5,771 nt of DNA, taken from NCBI GenBank assembly GCA_900290385.1, contig OMSV01000103.1, forward strand, positions 8,291 to 14,061. The letters run 5' to 3'. The notes under the pieces were generated by a model that saw nothing but the letters and a program-made list of their open reading frames with translations, did no database searches and was not told where the DNA came from. This document shows positions 5,647-5,771 of the stretch, piece after piece. Position numbers and translations under genes: made by a program. This DNA is from Syntrophobacter sp. SbD2. GTDB lineage: Bacteria > Desulfobacterota > Syntrophobacteria > Syntrophobacterales > Syntrophobacteraceae. Every line of letters begins with the position of its first letter. Position 1 is the stretch's first letter.

Positions 5647-5771
5647 TTAATGAGTCATAAAGTAAGACACAATCGAATCCGCAAGCCCCCGGATTGTGTA
5701 TTCAGCGGGCATAATAGAGGTCTTGAGTCCGAACTTCGCCGCTGTTTCAGCCGTTATCGGACCTATACAGG
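5647..5771 (-). CDS. hemD: Uroporphyrinogen-III synthase, C-terminal end (5' end outside window)
   Basis: Only the last 40 residues are present, read from the right edge to a TAA at 5649-5647. They begin CIGPITAETAAKFGLKTSI and continue with PAEYTIRGLADSIVSYF. The pattern IGPITAxTAxxxG, followed after about ten residues by a YTIxGL helix, is the standard C-terminus of HemD. This enzyme closes and inverts ring D of hydroxymethylbilane to make uroporphyrinogen III for haem, sirohaem and corrinoids. In many anaerobes hemD is fused behind the uroporphyrinogen methyltransferase domain (CobA-HemD); the window cannot show whether that is so here. It is upstream of the racemase-like gene on the same strand, with a 45-nt gap. 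Confidence 0.85.
   Translation of the reverse strand, partial: CIGPITAETAAKFGLKTSIMPAEYTIRGLADSIVSYFMTH

Overview
The window looks like chromosomal DNA of a Gram-negative anaerobe, most likely of the former Deltaproteobacteria (Desulfobacterota/Syntrophobacterales type). This is an inference from moderate GC, strong AGGAG-type ribosome sites, a secreted metallo-beta-lactamase-fold protein, a peptidoglycan-recycling NagZ, and a CaiB/AMACR-family acyl-CoA enzyme beside a haem biosynthesis gene. No single marker gene fixes the taxon. I see no rRNA, tRNA, CRISPR array, transposase or phage gene.

Layout. At the left edge (1-462, +) is the C-terminal half of a zinc-dependent medium-chain alcohol dehydrogenase. 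It converges on a minus-strand block read right to left: a secreted MBL-fold protein (3570-2824), an FtsX/MacB-type permease (2742-1582) and a NagZ-type glycoside hydrolase family 3 enzyme (1516-530). Gaps of 81 and 65 nt would allow one transcript. The 3571-3937 stretch holds no convincing gene but carries a palindromic repeat. A second copy of that repeat lies between the MBL gene and the permease gene. Two small plus-strand genes follow: a 74-residue single-pass membrane protein (3938-4162) and a 41-residue charged helical protein (4269-4394) with a near-perfect Shine-Dalgarno. They converge on a minus-strand alpha-methylacyl-CoA-racemase-like gene (5601-4426). Upstream of it, the last 40 codons of a uroporphyrinogen-III synthase (hemD) run off the right edge.

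How they work together. NagZ acts in the cytoplasm on muropeptide-derived sugars. The MBL-fold protein is predicted to be exported and the permease sits in the inner membrane. An envelope theme links these three, but no shared pathway is proven. The racemase-like protein and the alcohol dehydrogenase suggest acyl-CoA and alcohol metabolism. The most notable points are an MBL-fold protein with two of its expected metal ligands replaced, a dispersed inverted-repeat element one copy of which abuts a stop codon and creates a false N-terminal extension on the permease frame, and the unrecognised 41-residue protein. I found no clear evidence for a wholly new multi-gene system.
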